From a candidate division KSB1 bacterium (GTDB taxonomy: Bacteria > Zhuqueibacterota > Zhuqueibacteria > JANLFK01 > Oleimicrobiaceae): a stretch of DNA of 50,834 bases. Under the pieces are notes generated by a model. That model was not told the DNA's origin, ran no database searches, and saw only the letters and a list, made by a program, of their open reading frames with translations. Below, piece by piece: positions 43,296 through 50,834 of the stretch. The stretch is from the NCBI GenBank assembly GCA_034506335.1, contig JAPDPR010000019.1, positions 1 through 50,834 on the forward strand, in the 5' to 3' direction. Each line of letters starts with the position of its first letter. Within the stretch, counting starts at the first letter, position 1. The position numbers and the translations under genes were made by a program.

Positions 43296-43782
43296 TGGCT
43301 ACAATGTGATCCATGCATCCCAGGAGCTCGCTGCGCTGTTGGCTCACGAGCTGGAAGCGGCGCGGCAGGCGCTGCTCCACCGTCTGGCAGCGTACCTGAA
43401 CACCCACAAGGTCGAGATCGTAGTGGTGTTTGATGGCGCTGAGGTGCATCCCTCCAGCACTGGCACGGCGCTGTTGCCACGCCTGCGCCTTGTCTTCTCC
43501 CACCCCCCGGAGTCCGGGGATGCAGTCATCGAGAAGCTGCTTAGGGCAGATGCCCACCCTCGGAGCGTGACGCTGGTCACGGCGGACAAGCGGCTGGCAG
43601 CAGTGGCAAGGGAACGCGGTGCTTCGGTTCTCTCCCCGCGCCGGTTCCTCCAGCTGGTGACCAAGAGCAGGCAAGCCGATGACCTGGTTGACAACAAGTT
43701 CAACGGGGAGATGAGCGAGGCGGAACTGGCTGAATGGCTGGCTCTCTTCGGGGAAAAAACGGAGCGGTCGCGCAGAGCATGA
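43270..43782 (+). CDS. NYN-domain (YacP/Rae1-like) predicted RNase
   Basis: The product has 170 residues. It opens with PRIVVDGYNVIHAS, the first Asp-containing motif of NYN/PIN-like ribonucleases, then VVVFDGAEVH near 55-65 and VTLVTADKRLAAVARERGASVLSPRRFL near 98-125, which carries the remaining acidic residues. The overall layout matches YacP, whose Bacillus form Rae1 cuts ribosome-bound mRNA. I choose ATG 43270 because GGAGGGG lies six bases upstream. It overlaps the 3' end of the GT9-DUF488 gene by 26 bases, and its stop overlaps the kinase start in an ATGA. Function is by homology only. Confidence 0.85.
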   Translation: MTMPRIVVDGYNVIHASQELAALLAHELEAARQALLHRLAAYLNTHKVEIVVVFDGAEVHPSSTGTALLPRLRLVFSHPPESGDAVIEKLLRADAHPRSVTLVTADKRLAAVARERGASVLSPRRFLQLVTKSRQADDLVDNKFNGEMSEAELAEWLALFGEKTERSRRA

Positions 43783-45125
43783 ACGAGAGCGGTGCGGAAC
43801 TGCGTGCATCCATTCGCCGGCGGCGCGTGTTTGTGGGGGCGGTGTTAGGCGCAGTGGTAGTAGTGCTCGCGGCTCTCAATGCCATCAACTGGCTCTTTGT
43901 GAGTCGCATGCGCCACTACCTAGATGCTGAACTGGGCCGGCGTCTGGAAACAATTGCCCGTACTTCTGCGCGCACTCTTGACCGAGAGGGCTTGGACTAC
44001 CTCAGAGGCGAAGACCGCACGTTGCTGGCACTGGAGCTACTGCGCCTTTCCCGTGATGCCCAACTCCAGGCTGTGCACATTGTGGACGCAGGGTATCGCA
44101 TCGTGGCCAGCTCGCAGGGTTACGTGGGTCCTGGCGAGCCTCTCCACTACCTAGAGGCTGACAGCACCTCCGTGGAGCGTGCGTGGTCGGGCTCTGTCAC
44201 AGCCGGGCCCCTTCGCCAGCTGGGGGGCCACCGATTCAAGTTAGCTTACGCGCCTCTCCACGACTCCTCTGGCGAGACGGTCGCCCTGTTGGTGGTCGAG
44301 GCCAGTGCGGGGTTCTTCGAAGTGCTGCGCGGATACGAGCGTGCGCGTCTCCTAGGCCTTCTCGCCAGCGCTCTGCTCCTCTTTGTGCTGAGCGCCTTCC
44401 TCCTCTGGGCTTTAGCACTCTTCTTGCACACTGAAGCCTCACTCCGTCAGGCCGAGCGGCTGGCCACCATCGGACAGATGGCCGCCACAGTTGCGCACGA
44501 GATCCGCAATCCGTTGGGAATAATCAAAAGCACCGCCGATGTGCTCAAGCAGCGCTACAGCACTGCCGGCGGGCATGATGAGCTTTTTGACTTCATCCCC
44601 CAGGAAGTGGCCCGACTGAACCGAATGGTGGACGACCTTTTGGTCCTGTCGAGAGGGCCGCGGCTGGTTCTGGAGCGCCGTTCAGCCTCGGAGGTGATCG
44701 CCAGCACCATTGCCAGGTTGCAGCCGCAATTCTCCGCGGCGGGCGTGACCCTGCAGAGCCACCTTGATGAAAACCTCCCCCCTTTTGCCTTTGATCAGGA
44801 TGCATTGCATCAGGTGCTCCTTAATGTGCTTCTAAACGCGCTGCAGGCCACTCCCGCGGGCGGGAGGGTGGAACTCAAGGCCACCACCACCGCAACTCGG
44901 CGTGGTCCCGCCGTGCGTATTGAGGTTCGCGATACTGGCCATGGCATTAGCGGAGACCCGCGACGAGTGTTTGAGCCCTTCTACACCACCAAGCCCACGG
45001 GAAGCGGCCTCGGTTTGACCGTGACTCAGAAACTGGTACAGGGCCACGGCGGCTGGATCGATGTGGAGAGCACACCGGGCAAGGGGAGCACCTTCACCCT
45101 GTACTTCCCGCTCCGTGACCACTAG
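43779..45125 (+). CDS. Membrane sensor histidine kinase
   Basis: The 448-residue kinase has two membrane helices (about 18-38 and 187-212) around a periplasmic sensor of about 145 residues. The HisKA domain follows with the phosphorylated His near residue 240 in MAATVAHEIRNPLG, then the ATPase domain with the N box LNVLLNALQATP near 348-359, G1 VRDTGHGI and G2 GSGLGLTV. A typical response regulator is not next to it, so this is an orphan kinase. The start ATG 43779 overlaps the stop of the NYN gene (ATGA); no strong Shine-Dalgarno is visible, so reinitiation is likely. The signal cannot be inferred. Confidence 0.92.
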   Translation: MNESGAELRASIRRRRVFVGAVLGAVVVVLAALNAINWLFVSRMRHYLDAELGRRLETIARTSARTLDREGLDYLRGEDRTLLALELLRLSRDAQLQAVHIVDAGYRIVASSQGYVGPGEPLHYLEADSTSVERAWSGSVTAGPLRQLGGHRFKLAYAPLHDSSGETVALLVVEASAGFFEVLRGYERARLLGLLASALLLFVLSAFLLWALALFLHTEASLRQAERLATIGQMAATVAHEIRNPLGIIKSTADVLKQRYSTAGGHDELFDFIPQEVARLNRMVDDLLVLSRGPRLVLERRSASEVIASTIARLQPQFSAAGVTLQSHLDENLPPFAFDQDALHQVLLNVLLNALQATPAGGRVELKATTTATRRGPAVRIEVRDTGHGISGDPRRVFEPFYTTKPTGSGLGLTVTQKLVQGHGGWIDVESTPGKGSTFTLYFPLRDH

Positions 45126-45161
45126 AACCCTCGCGTCTGCCCCCATACCCCAACCTGCACG

Positions 45162-45185
45162 TGAACTCGCTTGGTTCATCTTTTT
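45162..45185 (+). terminator. Possible weak terminator after the sensor kinase gene
   Basis: TGAAC (45162-45166) pairs with GTTCA (45174-45178) around seven bases, followed by TCTTTTTG. The stem is short, so it may not be efficient. Confidence 0.35.
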
Positions 45186-45187
45186 GT

Positions 45188-45216
45188 TTGACTGGAAACG
45201 GCTTTTTTTGTACATT
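45188..45216 (+). promoter_or_regulatory. Promoter of the peptidase-MA/barrel cluster
   Basis: TTGACT (45188-45193) and TACATT (45211-45216) are 17 bases apart, with a T-rich spacer end (TTTTTTTG). The leader to ATG 45264 is about 40 bases. Together with the preceding hairpin it separates this cluster from the kinase gene. Confidence 0.6.
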
Positions 45217-45263
45217 GACAATACCCCATAAAGAGCAAAGGACAAGATTTTGCGACGGAGAAC

Positions 45264-48182
45264 ATGCGACATCTTGTCAACAAGATCTCCTTTGCGGTCC
45301 TTCTCGGCGTGTGCCTCATGTCGCTCACTGATGAGCTCAGTGGGCAATACTACTTTGGCCGCAACAAGGTACAGTACGACAACTTTCGTTGGCTCGTGCT
45401 GCAAACAGAGCATTTCGACATCTACTTCTATCCGGAGATGCGGCAACTGGCCGAAATCGGCGCAGCCTATGCCGAAGAGTCATACCGGGTGCTGGAAGAA
45501 AAGTTTGACCACAACATCAACCGCCGGATCCCCCTGATTTTCTACGCCAGTCATGCTCACTTTCAGCAGACCAACACCACGCCGTACCTCGTGCCGGAGG
45601 GCGTAGGTGGCTTTTTTGAGTTCCTCAAAGGGAGGGTGGTGGTGCCGGCGAACGGCTCCATCACCGAGTTCAAGCACGTGATCCGCCACGAGCTGGTACA
45701 CGTGTTCACCTACAGCAAGCTGACAAGTGTGTTCAAGGAACGCGGCAAGATCACGCCCCCGGACCTGCCCCTATGGTTTGTCGAGGGCCTGGCTGAGTAC
45801 TGGTCAACTGGCTGGGACTCCCAGGCAGAGATGTTCATCCGTGACGGCGTACTGAATGGATATCTTGTTCCCCTCGGCCAAATCTACCAAATCTACGGCT
45901 CGTTCCTCATGTACAAGGAGGGGCAGGCGATCATCAAGTACATCGATGAGACCTTCGGCCAAGAGAAGATTATCCGCCTCATCGAGAATAGCTGGAAGGA
46001 AGAGCGCTTTGCTGATGTGTTGAAGGTCACGCTGGGTGTGGATGTACAGCAGTTCGACAAACAGTGGCTCTACGCGCTCAAAAAGCGGACCTACCCCCTG
46101 CTGGAACGCCTGGACTCTCCGGAGATGGCTACCACGATGGTCACACGGGAGGGGATCGACACCAAGCCGGTATTTTACCGCCGGGCCGACTGTGGATGGG
46201 TACTGTTTGTGTCTAATCGGATGGGCTATTCGAATATTTACTTACAGAAACTCACCGGTGGTGAGGCGCCGGCCAAGGCGGAGGTGTTGATCAAGGGTGA
46301 GCGCACATCAGAGTTCGAGAGCTTTCATGTGCTGCAGAGCAAGATCGACGTCACCTCGGACGGCCTGCTCGCCTTTGTCAGCCGGAGCGGGGCAACCGAT
46401 GTGCTCAACATTTACGACATCGAGCATCGGGCGATGGTAAAGCAGGTCCGGTTCGACTCGCTGGTTTCGCTCTACTCCCCCTCCTGGTCACCAGATGGCA
46501 AACAGATTGTCCTCACGGGATTGAACTTCGGCGGGCAAAGTGACCTCTACCTTGTTGATGTAGAACGCGAGGTCGCTGAGCAGTTGACGGACGATCTGTT
46601 CGACGATCGCGACCCCGCGTGGTCGCCAGACGGCAGAGTTATCGCATTTAGCAGCGATCGTTCGCCGTTTGGAGAGCAGGGTTTTTACAATCTCTTTCTG
46701 CTGGACGTACAGGCGGGGACTATCGAGCCCGCCACGTGCGCTCCCCATAATGACCTTGCGCCCGCCTGGTCGCCGGATGGTCGCTATCTGAGCTTTACCT
46801 CGGATCGCGATGGGGCCTACAACATTTGGGTGGTACGCGCAGGCGGAAGGGAAACGAAAAGGCTTCTGGCCGAGGCCACCATCTCAACGAGGGTGGAACA
46901 AGACCTTTCCCGCACCAATCAGTTGGACGAGCTGCGGCAGTTGACCTTCTTCACTACCGGCGCCTTCGACCCCACATGGACCGATGCCGGGCAGGTCATA
47001 TTCTCGGCATTTGAAAACTTTAGCTTTCGCCTACGCCTGCTGGAGGATGTGCTGAGAAAGTTGGAAGCATGTACTGCGGTGGCTGCAGATAGCGTCCCGT
47101 GTTCTACCTCGCCGTGGATCGCCCAGCAGGTGCGCGGCGACATCACCAGCAAAGCGGTCAAGTACCGCCCCAAATTCGACCTGGACGTGGCACAAAGCGC
47201 CGTGACGCAGGACCCCATCTACGGCACTGCGGGTGGGGCACAGTTAGCGATTACAGACATGCTGGGTAATTCACAGTACTACTTTCTCATCTACAACAAC
47301 GCCCGGACACGCGACGAGTTTTTGGAAAGTTTCAACATAGCGGTTACAAGACTTGACCTCACCCATCGTACCAACTTTGCCGTAGGGCTCTATCACTTTG
47401 CCGGCCGTTACTACTCGCTGTATGACTTTTACTTTTGGGAGCGGCGAGCCGGTGGTTTCGCGGCGGTGAGCTACCCCTTCTCGGTCTTTCAGCGTTTCGA
47501 GGCGAGTCTCAACGTGCGCTACTCGGACAAGGACTGGTATATCTTCGGTCGCCGACGGAAAGCGGTGCTGGTCTCCAATATCGTGTCGTTCGTGAAAGAC
47601 AACTCCCTCTGGGGCCCCACCGGCCCGGTGGACGGCGAGCGCTACAACATTACCTTGGGCAATACCTTGGACGTGTACCGCTCGAAGGTGAACTTTCTCA
47701 CTGTCATCGTGGACTACCGCCGGTACTTCCGCATCAGCCGCAGCGTGACCCATGCAGTGCGTCTGATGACGATGATGAACACCGGCAGAGAGGCCACGCC
47801 CTTCTTCATGGGCGGCAGTTGGGACCTACGCGGCTATCCTTTGTGGCGCATCTGGGGAACCAAGCTGGCGTTAGTGAGCAACGAGCTCCGCTTCCCCTTC
47901 ATCGATCGTTTCTTTGTCAAGTTCCCCATCGGAGGGCTGGCGCTCAATGCCATCCGGGGTGCCATGTTCCTCGACGTGGGCAACGGTTGGGACGAGGAGT
48001 TTGACGGCCTTTTGGGAAGTGCCGGGTTTGGCGTGCGCTGGCGCATCGGCGGTGTGCTGGTCTTGCGTCTGGATGGGGGGCGCAAATTCACTGTGCGCGA
48101 CCTGTCGCACATTCGCAGTTTCAAGGACATCGATGTTGACGACCACTGGTTCACACAATTTTTCTTCGGTTGGGACTTTTAG
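45264..48182 (+). CDS. Peptidase MA-like / TolB-type propeller / BamA-like barrel protein
   Basis: The 972-residue protein has a signal peptide (about 1-27) and three parts. The first (about 40-230) is peptidase MA-like with the zinc motif HELVH (142-146) and a downstream WFVEGLAEYW (171-180) giving the Glu ligand. The second (about 290-600) is a TolB-like propeller with repeats such as PSWSPDGKQIVLTG, PAWSPDGRVIAFSSD and PAWSPDGRYLSFTSD. The third (about 640-972) resembles a bacterial surface antigen/BamA-type barrel, with GGSWDLRGYPLWRIWG, ELRFPFIDRFFVKFP and AMFLDVGNGWDEEFDGLLGSAG, ending in a terminal Phe (GWDF). I infer an outer-membrane protein with a periplasmic or surface peptidase. 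The GGAG site is three bases from ATG 45264. Confidence 0.85.
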   Translation: MRHLVNKISFAVLLGVCLMSLTDELSGQYYFGRNKVQYDNFRWLVLQTEHFDIYFYPEMRQLAEIGAAYAEESYRVLEEKFDHNINRRIPLIFYASHAHFQQTNTTPYLVPEGVGGFFEFLKGRVVVPANGSITEFKHVIRHELVHVFTYSKLTSVFKERGKITPPDLPLWFVEGLAEYWSTGWDSQAEMFIRDGVLNGYLVPLGQIYQIYGSFLMYKEGQAIIKYIDETFGQEKIIRLIENSWKEERFADVLKVTLGVDVQQFDKQWLYALKKRTYPLLERLDSPEMATTMVTREGIDTKPVFYRRADCGWVLFVSNRMGYSNIYLQKLTGGEAPAKAEVLIKGERTSEFESFHVLQSKIDVTSDGLLAFVSRSGATDVLNIYDIEHRAMVKQVRFDSLVSLYSPSWSPDGKQIVLTGLNFGGQSDLYLVDVEREVAEQLTDDLFDDRDPAWSPDGRVIAFSSDRSPFGEQGFYNLFLLDVQAGTIEPATCAPHNDLAPAWSPDGRYLSFTSDRDGAYNIWVVRAGGRETKRLLAEATISTRVEQDLSRTNQLDELRQLTFFTTGAFDPTWTDAGQVIFSAFENFSFRLRLLEDVLRKLEACTAVAADSVPCSTSPWIAQQVRGDITSKAVKYRPKFDLDVAQSAVTQDPIYGTAGGAQLAITDMLGNSQYYFLIYNNARTRDEFLESFNIAVTRLDLTHRTNFAVGLYHFAGRYYSLYDFYFWERRAGGFAAVSYPFSVFQRFEASLNVRYSDKDWYIFGRRRKAVLVSNIVSFVKDNSLWGPTGPVDGERYNITLGNTLDVYRSKVNFLTVIVDYRRYFRISRSVTHAVRLMTMMNTGREATPFFMGGSWDLRGYPLWRIWGTKLALVSNELRFPFIDRFFVKFPIGGLALNAIRGAMFLDVGNGWDEEFDGLLGSAGFGVRWRIGGVLVLRLDGGRKFTVRDLSHIRSFKDIDVDDHWFTQFFFGWDF

Positions 48183-49323
48183 GCGCGGCTGGGCAGTTAT
48201 CCGCCCTATGCTTGTGGTTGCGGCCGTGGCAGCAGGCGGCTGCGCGCGCCTGGTGCTGCCAGAGTTTGTCGCCCGAGGCGAGGCCTCCTGGCTACAGTTC
48301 GGTGGCACACCGCAGCGGACCAATCTTGCCCCAGCCGGAGTCGCCCCTCCGCTGGAACTCGTCTGGCAAAAGAAGGGAACCGCAAGCGCCGGCAAGACGC
48401 TCCTTAGCGCAGGCCAATACGTCGTCTGTCCCACTCGCGACGGACATGTGGTCATTCTGGACGCGGTCTCTGGGAAAAATCGGGCACGAAAGAAGTTCCG
48501 ACCTGGCTATGAGATAACATGCGCCCTCTGCGAAGACGTGTTAGTCGTCGCAAGGCGCCATGGGGCTCCGAGTCTGAGCGTGCACAACCTCAGAGATGGC
48601 TCTGTGCTCTGGTCAGCAACTCCCGGTAGCATCGAGACGGAACCGCTCATTGCCGACGGTCGCCTGATCGTGGCGGCCGAGGAGAAGCGGCTGGTTGCCT
48701 ATGAGCTGCGCACCGGCACCACGTTGTGGACTTTGCAATGCGAGGACCGCCTTCGCGCAACACCTGCCTACGGCGACGAAAAAATCGTGCTCGGCGGCGA
48801 TGACGGCAGGGTGCGCGCCGTGGATGTCCGCACCGGCCATGTGCTCTGGCAATACCGGACCGGAGCGGCGGTGGTGGCACCGGCAGCAGTGGGCCACGGA
48901 ATGGTATTCGTAGGCTCAACGGACCGGACCTTCTATGCGCTCTCGCTGGACTCAGGTCTGGTCCGTTGGGTGTTCCCCACAGCAGGCGCCATCAGGGAAG
49001 GCGCCTGCGTTACTGACTCCACGGTGCTTTTCGGAAGCAGCGACCACTTTCTCTATTGCGTGATGCTCCGCAGTGGCGTGGAGCGCTGGCGTTTCCAGGC
49101 CAAGAGCATCATTAGCACGCCTCCGGTGGTGGCAGGCTCCGTGGTGTTCGTGGGCTCTCTGGATCAGCACATCTACGCGATTGACGTGGAAACGGGCCGC
49201 GAGCTGTGGAAGTACGACACGGGCGGTCGGGTGCGAACGTCCCCTCTGGTGACCGGCAAGACATTGGTGGTAGCCGCCGAGGGGAGTCGCGTCTTGGCCT
49301 TTCGCAAAAAGATCTCCCCATGA
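48133..49323 (+). CDS. PQQ-like beta-propeller lipoprotein (BamB-like)
   Basis: The 396-residue product has a lipoprotein signal ending in AAGGCARL, so it is lipid-anchored. After the lipobox the protein is a propeller of short repeats with PQQ-binding-like motifs: VVILDAVSGKNRARKKF, LVAYELRTGTTLWTLQ, VRAVDVRTGHVLWQYRTG, FYALSLDSGLVRWVF, IYAIDVETGRELWKYDTGG. This is the architecture of BamB and quinoprotein dehydrogenase propellers; no enzyme active site is visible, so a BamB-like scaffold is most likely. I prefer ATG 48133, with AAGGA five bases upstream, which overlaps the previous gene by 50 bases and gives a basic n-region (FRRGW). ATG 48208 would remove it and is the alternative. Confidence 0.82.
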   Translation: MLTTTGSHNFSSVGTFRRGWAVIRPMLVVAAVAAGGCARLVLPEFVARGEASWLQFGGTPQRTNLAPAGVAPPLELVWQKKGTASAGKTLLSAGQYVVCPTRDGHVVILDAVSGKNRARKKFRPGYEITCALCEDVLVVARRHGAPSLSVHNLRDGSVLWSATPGSIETEPLIADGRLIVAAEEKRLVAYELRTGTTLWTLQCEDRLRATPAYGDEKIVLGGDDGRVRAVDVRTGHVLWQYRTGAAVVAPAAVGHGMVFVGSTDRTFYALSLDSGLVRWVFPTAGAIREGACVTDSTVLFGSSDHFLYCVMLRSGVERWRFQAKSIISTPPVVAGSVVFVGSLDQHIYAIDVETGRELWKYDTGGRVRTSPLVTGKTLVVAAEGSRVLAFRKKISP

Positions 49324-49892
49324 GTGTCTTCCGCTTTCGCTTACACTCGTCCCGGCCAGCAATGGTGTGCGCCGTTGCGATGATTGTGGCCTGTAGCCAC
49401 CCATTGAGCGGTACGCCGCGACCGTTTCAGGGAACACAGTGTCAGGACAGCATGTCGGCTTTACATCCCCTTGCCCGCCCTGTCGTCTTTCTTCCAGAGA
49501 GTCTGTATCCCTGCCCGCCCACAGAGGATTCACTGACTCCGAGCTTCTGGTCATCGGCAGCCAAAGGGCGCGAGCACAGTCTACTGCCGGCAGCAGGCGA
49601 CACGCTCCGCCGTGCAATCAGGGTGAGAAAACGAGTGGTACCCCACAAGAAGAGGGATGCCACGCTTTCATGGGTCTTTCTCGGCACTGCGGTAACATCT
49701 GGCGCTGCCTCCATGTACTTCAAGAACACGGCTGACGAGCGGTACGAATCCTACCTGCGCGCCAGTTCGCCAAAAGAGATGAATCGTTACTACGATGAGG
49801 CCTGTCGTTTTGACCGCTACGCCGCGATAGCCTATGGTGGATTTCAGGTGAGCTTCGTAGCGTGGGTATTTTTCTTTTTGCGCTCGCGGTGA
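49320..49892 (+). CDS. Small lipoprotein with two C-terminal membrane-like helices
   Basis: The 190-residue product has a lipoprotein-like signal with IVACSHP (Cys near 25). The central part is polar, rich in Pro and Ser, and the C-terminal 65 residues hold two hydrophobic segments (LSWVFLGTAVTSGAASMYF and AIAYGGFQVSFVAWVFFFL) around a charged, Tyr-rich loop (ADERYESYLRASSPKEMNRYYDEA) and end with RSR. Such a double helix with a Tyr-rich loop occurs in many FCB lipoproteins and PEGA-type proteins. Its ATG overlaps the BamB-like stop (ATGA), so the three genes form one coupled unit. The family is not recognised. Confidence 0.7.
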   Translation: MSVFRFRLHSSRPAMVCAVAMIVACSHPLSGTPRPFQGTQCQDSMSALHPLARPVVFLPESLYPCPPTEDSLTPSFWSSAAKGREHSLLPAAGDTLRRAIRVRKRVVPHKKRDATLSWVFLGTAVTSGAASMYFKNTADERYESYLRASSPKEMNRYYDEACRFDRYAAIAYGGFQVSFVAWVFFFLRSR

Positions 49893-50257
49893 GAAGCTTC
49901 CGAAATAGACACGGGCAACCGCTGCGCATTCCGCGAATACAGAAATGGCTTCGATCGCACGAGTCTCACTGAGCAAAGCCGCACGTGTTCTGGAGACGCC
50001 TGTTTGTCCGGGTAGAATGGAGCCGCAACGCAGCTCCACAGTCACCAGAAAGGCGTCGTTACGGCTTCTGCGGGCCAGTGTCATCTTCTCCAACGGAACT
50101 CCAGGGAAACCGTCTTCGGCGAAAACACTCGACGATAGGGTCTCCATGGCGGCGCCTCTGCGTGGGCAGTGTACTCTGCGCGCTCTCACGTGCTTCCAGG
50201 AAAACGGTTCGCTCCTAGGAAACAACAGGAATGCAACAAACACGAGGGGCTGACAAC
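49893..50257. other. Intergenic region before the methyltransferase gene
   Basis: This 365-base stretch has open frames on both strands (plus 49945-50253, minus to 50273), but neither resembles a family or has a good ribosome site in a sensible place. I see no convincing promoter, terminator or RNA structure. Confidence 0.4.
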
Positions 50258-50834
50258 ATGGAACAGCGTCCATTCATTTCGATCATCAGCGAGCAGCTTG
50301 TCAGGCGCGTGATTGATGAGGCGATGGATGTGCTGGAGAAAGTGGGGGTGATGGTGGAGCACGAAGAGGGGAGGCGCCTGCTCACGGACGCGGGCGCAAG
50401 AAGCGAACCGGGCTCTTCGCAAATCAAGATTCCTCGGGGTCTGGTGGAACAATCCATTGCTTCAGCGCCAAAGGCAATCACCATCTACGACCGCGCGGGC
50501 GAGCCGGCCATGCAGCTTGAAGCTGATCGCGTGCACTTTGACCCGGGCTCGGCGGCTTTGACCATCCTGGACTGGAAGACGCAAAAGGAGCGCACGCCGG
50601 TCACTGCCGACCTCGTGGCCCTGGCGCGCCTCACCGACAGTCTGCCGCACCTTGCGGCGCAAAGCACTGGCCTCATTCCCGGGGACGTGCCTGGAGCCAT
50701 TGCTGACCGCTACCGGCTGTATATCGCCCTGTTGCACGGGCGCAAGCCCATCGTCACCGGCACCTTCGCGGTGGACGCGTTCGAGGTGATGTGGGACATG
50801 CTGGTGGCCGTCCGTGGCAGTCGTGAGGAGCTCC
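50258..50834 (+). CDS. Trimethylamine methyltransferase (MttB) family protein, N-terminal part (cut by window edge)
   Basis: The first 192 residues of an MttB-family protein are visible; the frame runs off the right edge. The pattern LVRRVIDEAMDVLEKVGVMV, AGARSEPGSSQIKIPRGLVE, the phrase PKAITIYDRAGEPA, then FDPGSAALTILDWKT and RPVTGTF-like PIVTGTFAVDAFE are typical of the family. MttB moves a methyl group from trimethylamine or glycine betaine-type substrates to a corrinoid protein. Archaeal-type MttB use pyrrolysine encoded by TAG; most bacterial relatives lack it (MtgB-like). The region of that codon lies beyond the window, so the type cannot be decided. ATG 50258 has GAGGGG eight bases upstream. 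Confidence 0.85.
   Translation, partial: MEQRPFISIISEQLVRRVIDEAMDVLEKVGVMVEHEEGRRLLTDAGARSEPGSSQIKIPRGLVEQSIASAPKAITIYDRAGEPAMQLEADRVHFDPGSAALTILDWKTQKERTPVTADLVALARLTDSLPHLAAQSTGLIPGDVPGAIADRYRLYIALLHGRKPIVTGTFAVDAFEVMWDMLVAVRGSREEL

Noticed and set aside
1-50834. CRISPR array, transposase, phage integrase or toxin-antitoxin pair
   Set aside because: I saw no regularly spaced repeats and no protein with the motifs of these elements anywhere in the window.

Overview
The window is a GC-rich bacterial chromosome segment, densely coded on both strands, with no rRNA, tRNA, CRISPR array, insertion sequence or prophage that I can see. The gene content points to a Gram-negative member of the FCB group (Bacteroidota, Ignavibacteria, Calditrichota and relatives). 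The signs are a type IX secretion C-terminal sorting domain with the typical NFPNPFNP motif, a GldA/GldF/GldG-like ABC module with a DUF4340 partner, a DUF5686 protein with a carboxypeptidase-regulatory-like domain, many Ig-like lipoproteins, outer-membrane barrels, a short primary-type sigma factor and diaminopimelate genes. I cannot fix the phylum from sequence alone.

Layout. 1-5.4 kb: a plus-strand run of MoxR ATPase (truncated by the window edge), DUF58 protein, UvrD-type helicase fused to a RecB-like nuclease, and RmuC. 5.5-9.3 kb: a small secreted fibronectin-like protein (minus), then a sigma-70 factor, an M23 peptidase and a TPR protein (plus), with clear promoters and terminators. 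9.3-20.2 kb: a minus-strand stretch with a small secreted protein, isoaspartyl peptidase, a four-helix membrane protein, a sodium:solute symporter, a secreted phosphodiester glycosidase carrying a type IX sorting domain, a DUF5686 protein, a four-helix-bundle (S23-like) protein and a lipoprotein M49 dipeptidyl peptidase. 20.6-25.2 kb: the Gld-like ABC operon, ending in a strong terminator. 25.5-31.2 kb: a secreted protein of unknown function (plus), facing a four-gene minus operon of CsgG/FlgO-like proteins, a barrel-like outer-membrane protein and an Ig-domain lipoprotein. 31.5-35.4 kb (minus): glutamine synthetase, then a second phosphodiester glycosidase translationally coupled to a Tat-exported LD-carboxypeptidase. 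35.5-45.1 kb (plus): an Ig-like lipoprotein, LysA, DapF, a CHASE2 adenylate cyclase, a glycosyltransferase-9/DUF488 fusion, a NYN-domain (YacP-like) RNase and a sensor kinase. 45.2-50.8 kb (plus): a very large peptidase-MA/TolB-propeller/BamA-like barrel protein, a BamB-like propeller lipoprotein and a small lipoprotein, overlapping in series, then the start of an MttB-family methyltransferase.

How the genes fit together. Much of the window serves the cell envelope: peptidoglycan precursors (LysA, DapF), peptidoglycan hydrolysis (M23, LD-carboxypeptidase), glycoconjugates (GT9, phosphodiester glycosidases), outer-membrane proteins and lipoproteins. Peptide salvage (isoaspartyl peptidase, M49 peptidase, symporter) and nitrogen assimilation (GlnA) fit a heterotroph. 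The best candidates for something little described are the overlapping 45.2-49.9 kb barrel/propeller cluster, the 26.5-31.2 kb CsgG-like outer-membrane operon, and the GT9-DUF488 fusion.

Several promoters of the form TTGACA-17-TATATT can be read directly, so housekeeping transcription here appears to use a classical sigma-70 architecture. Assignments were made by eye from motifs; no database search was run.
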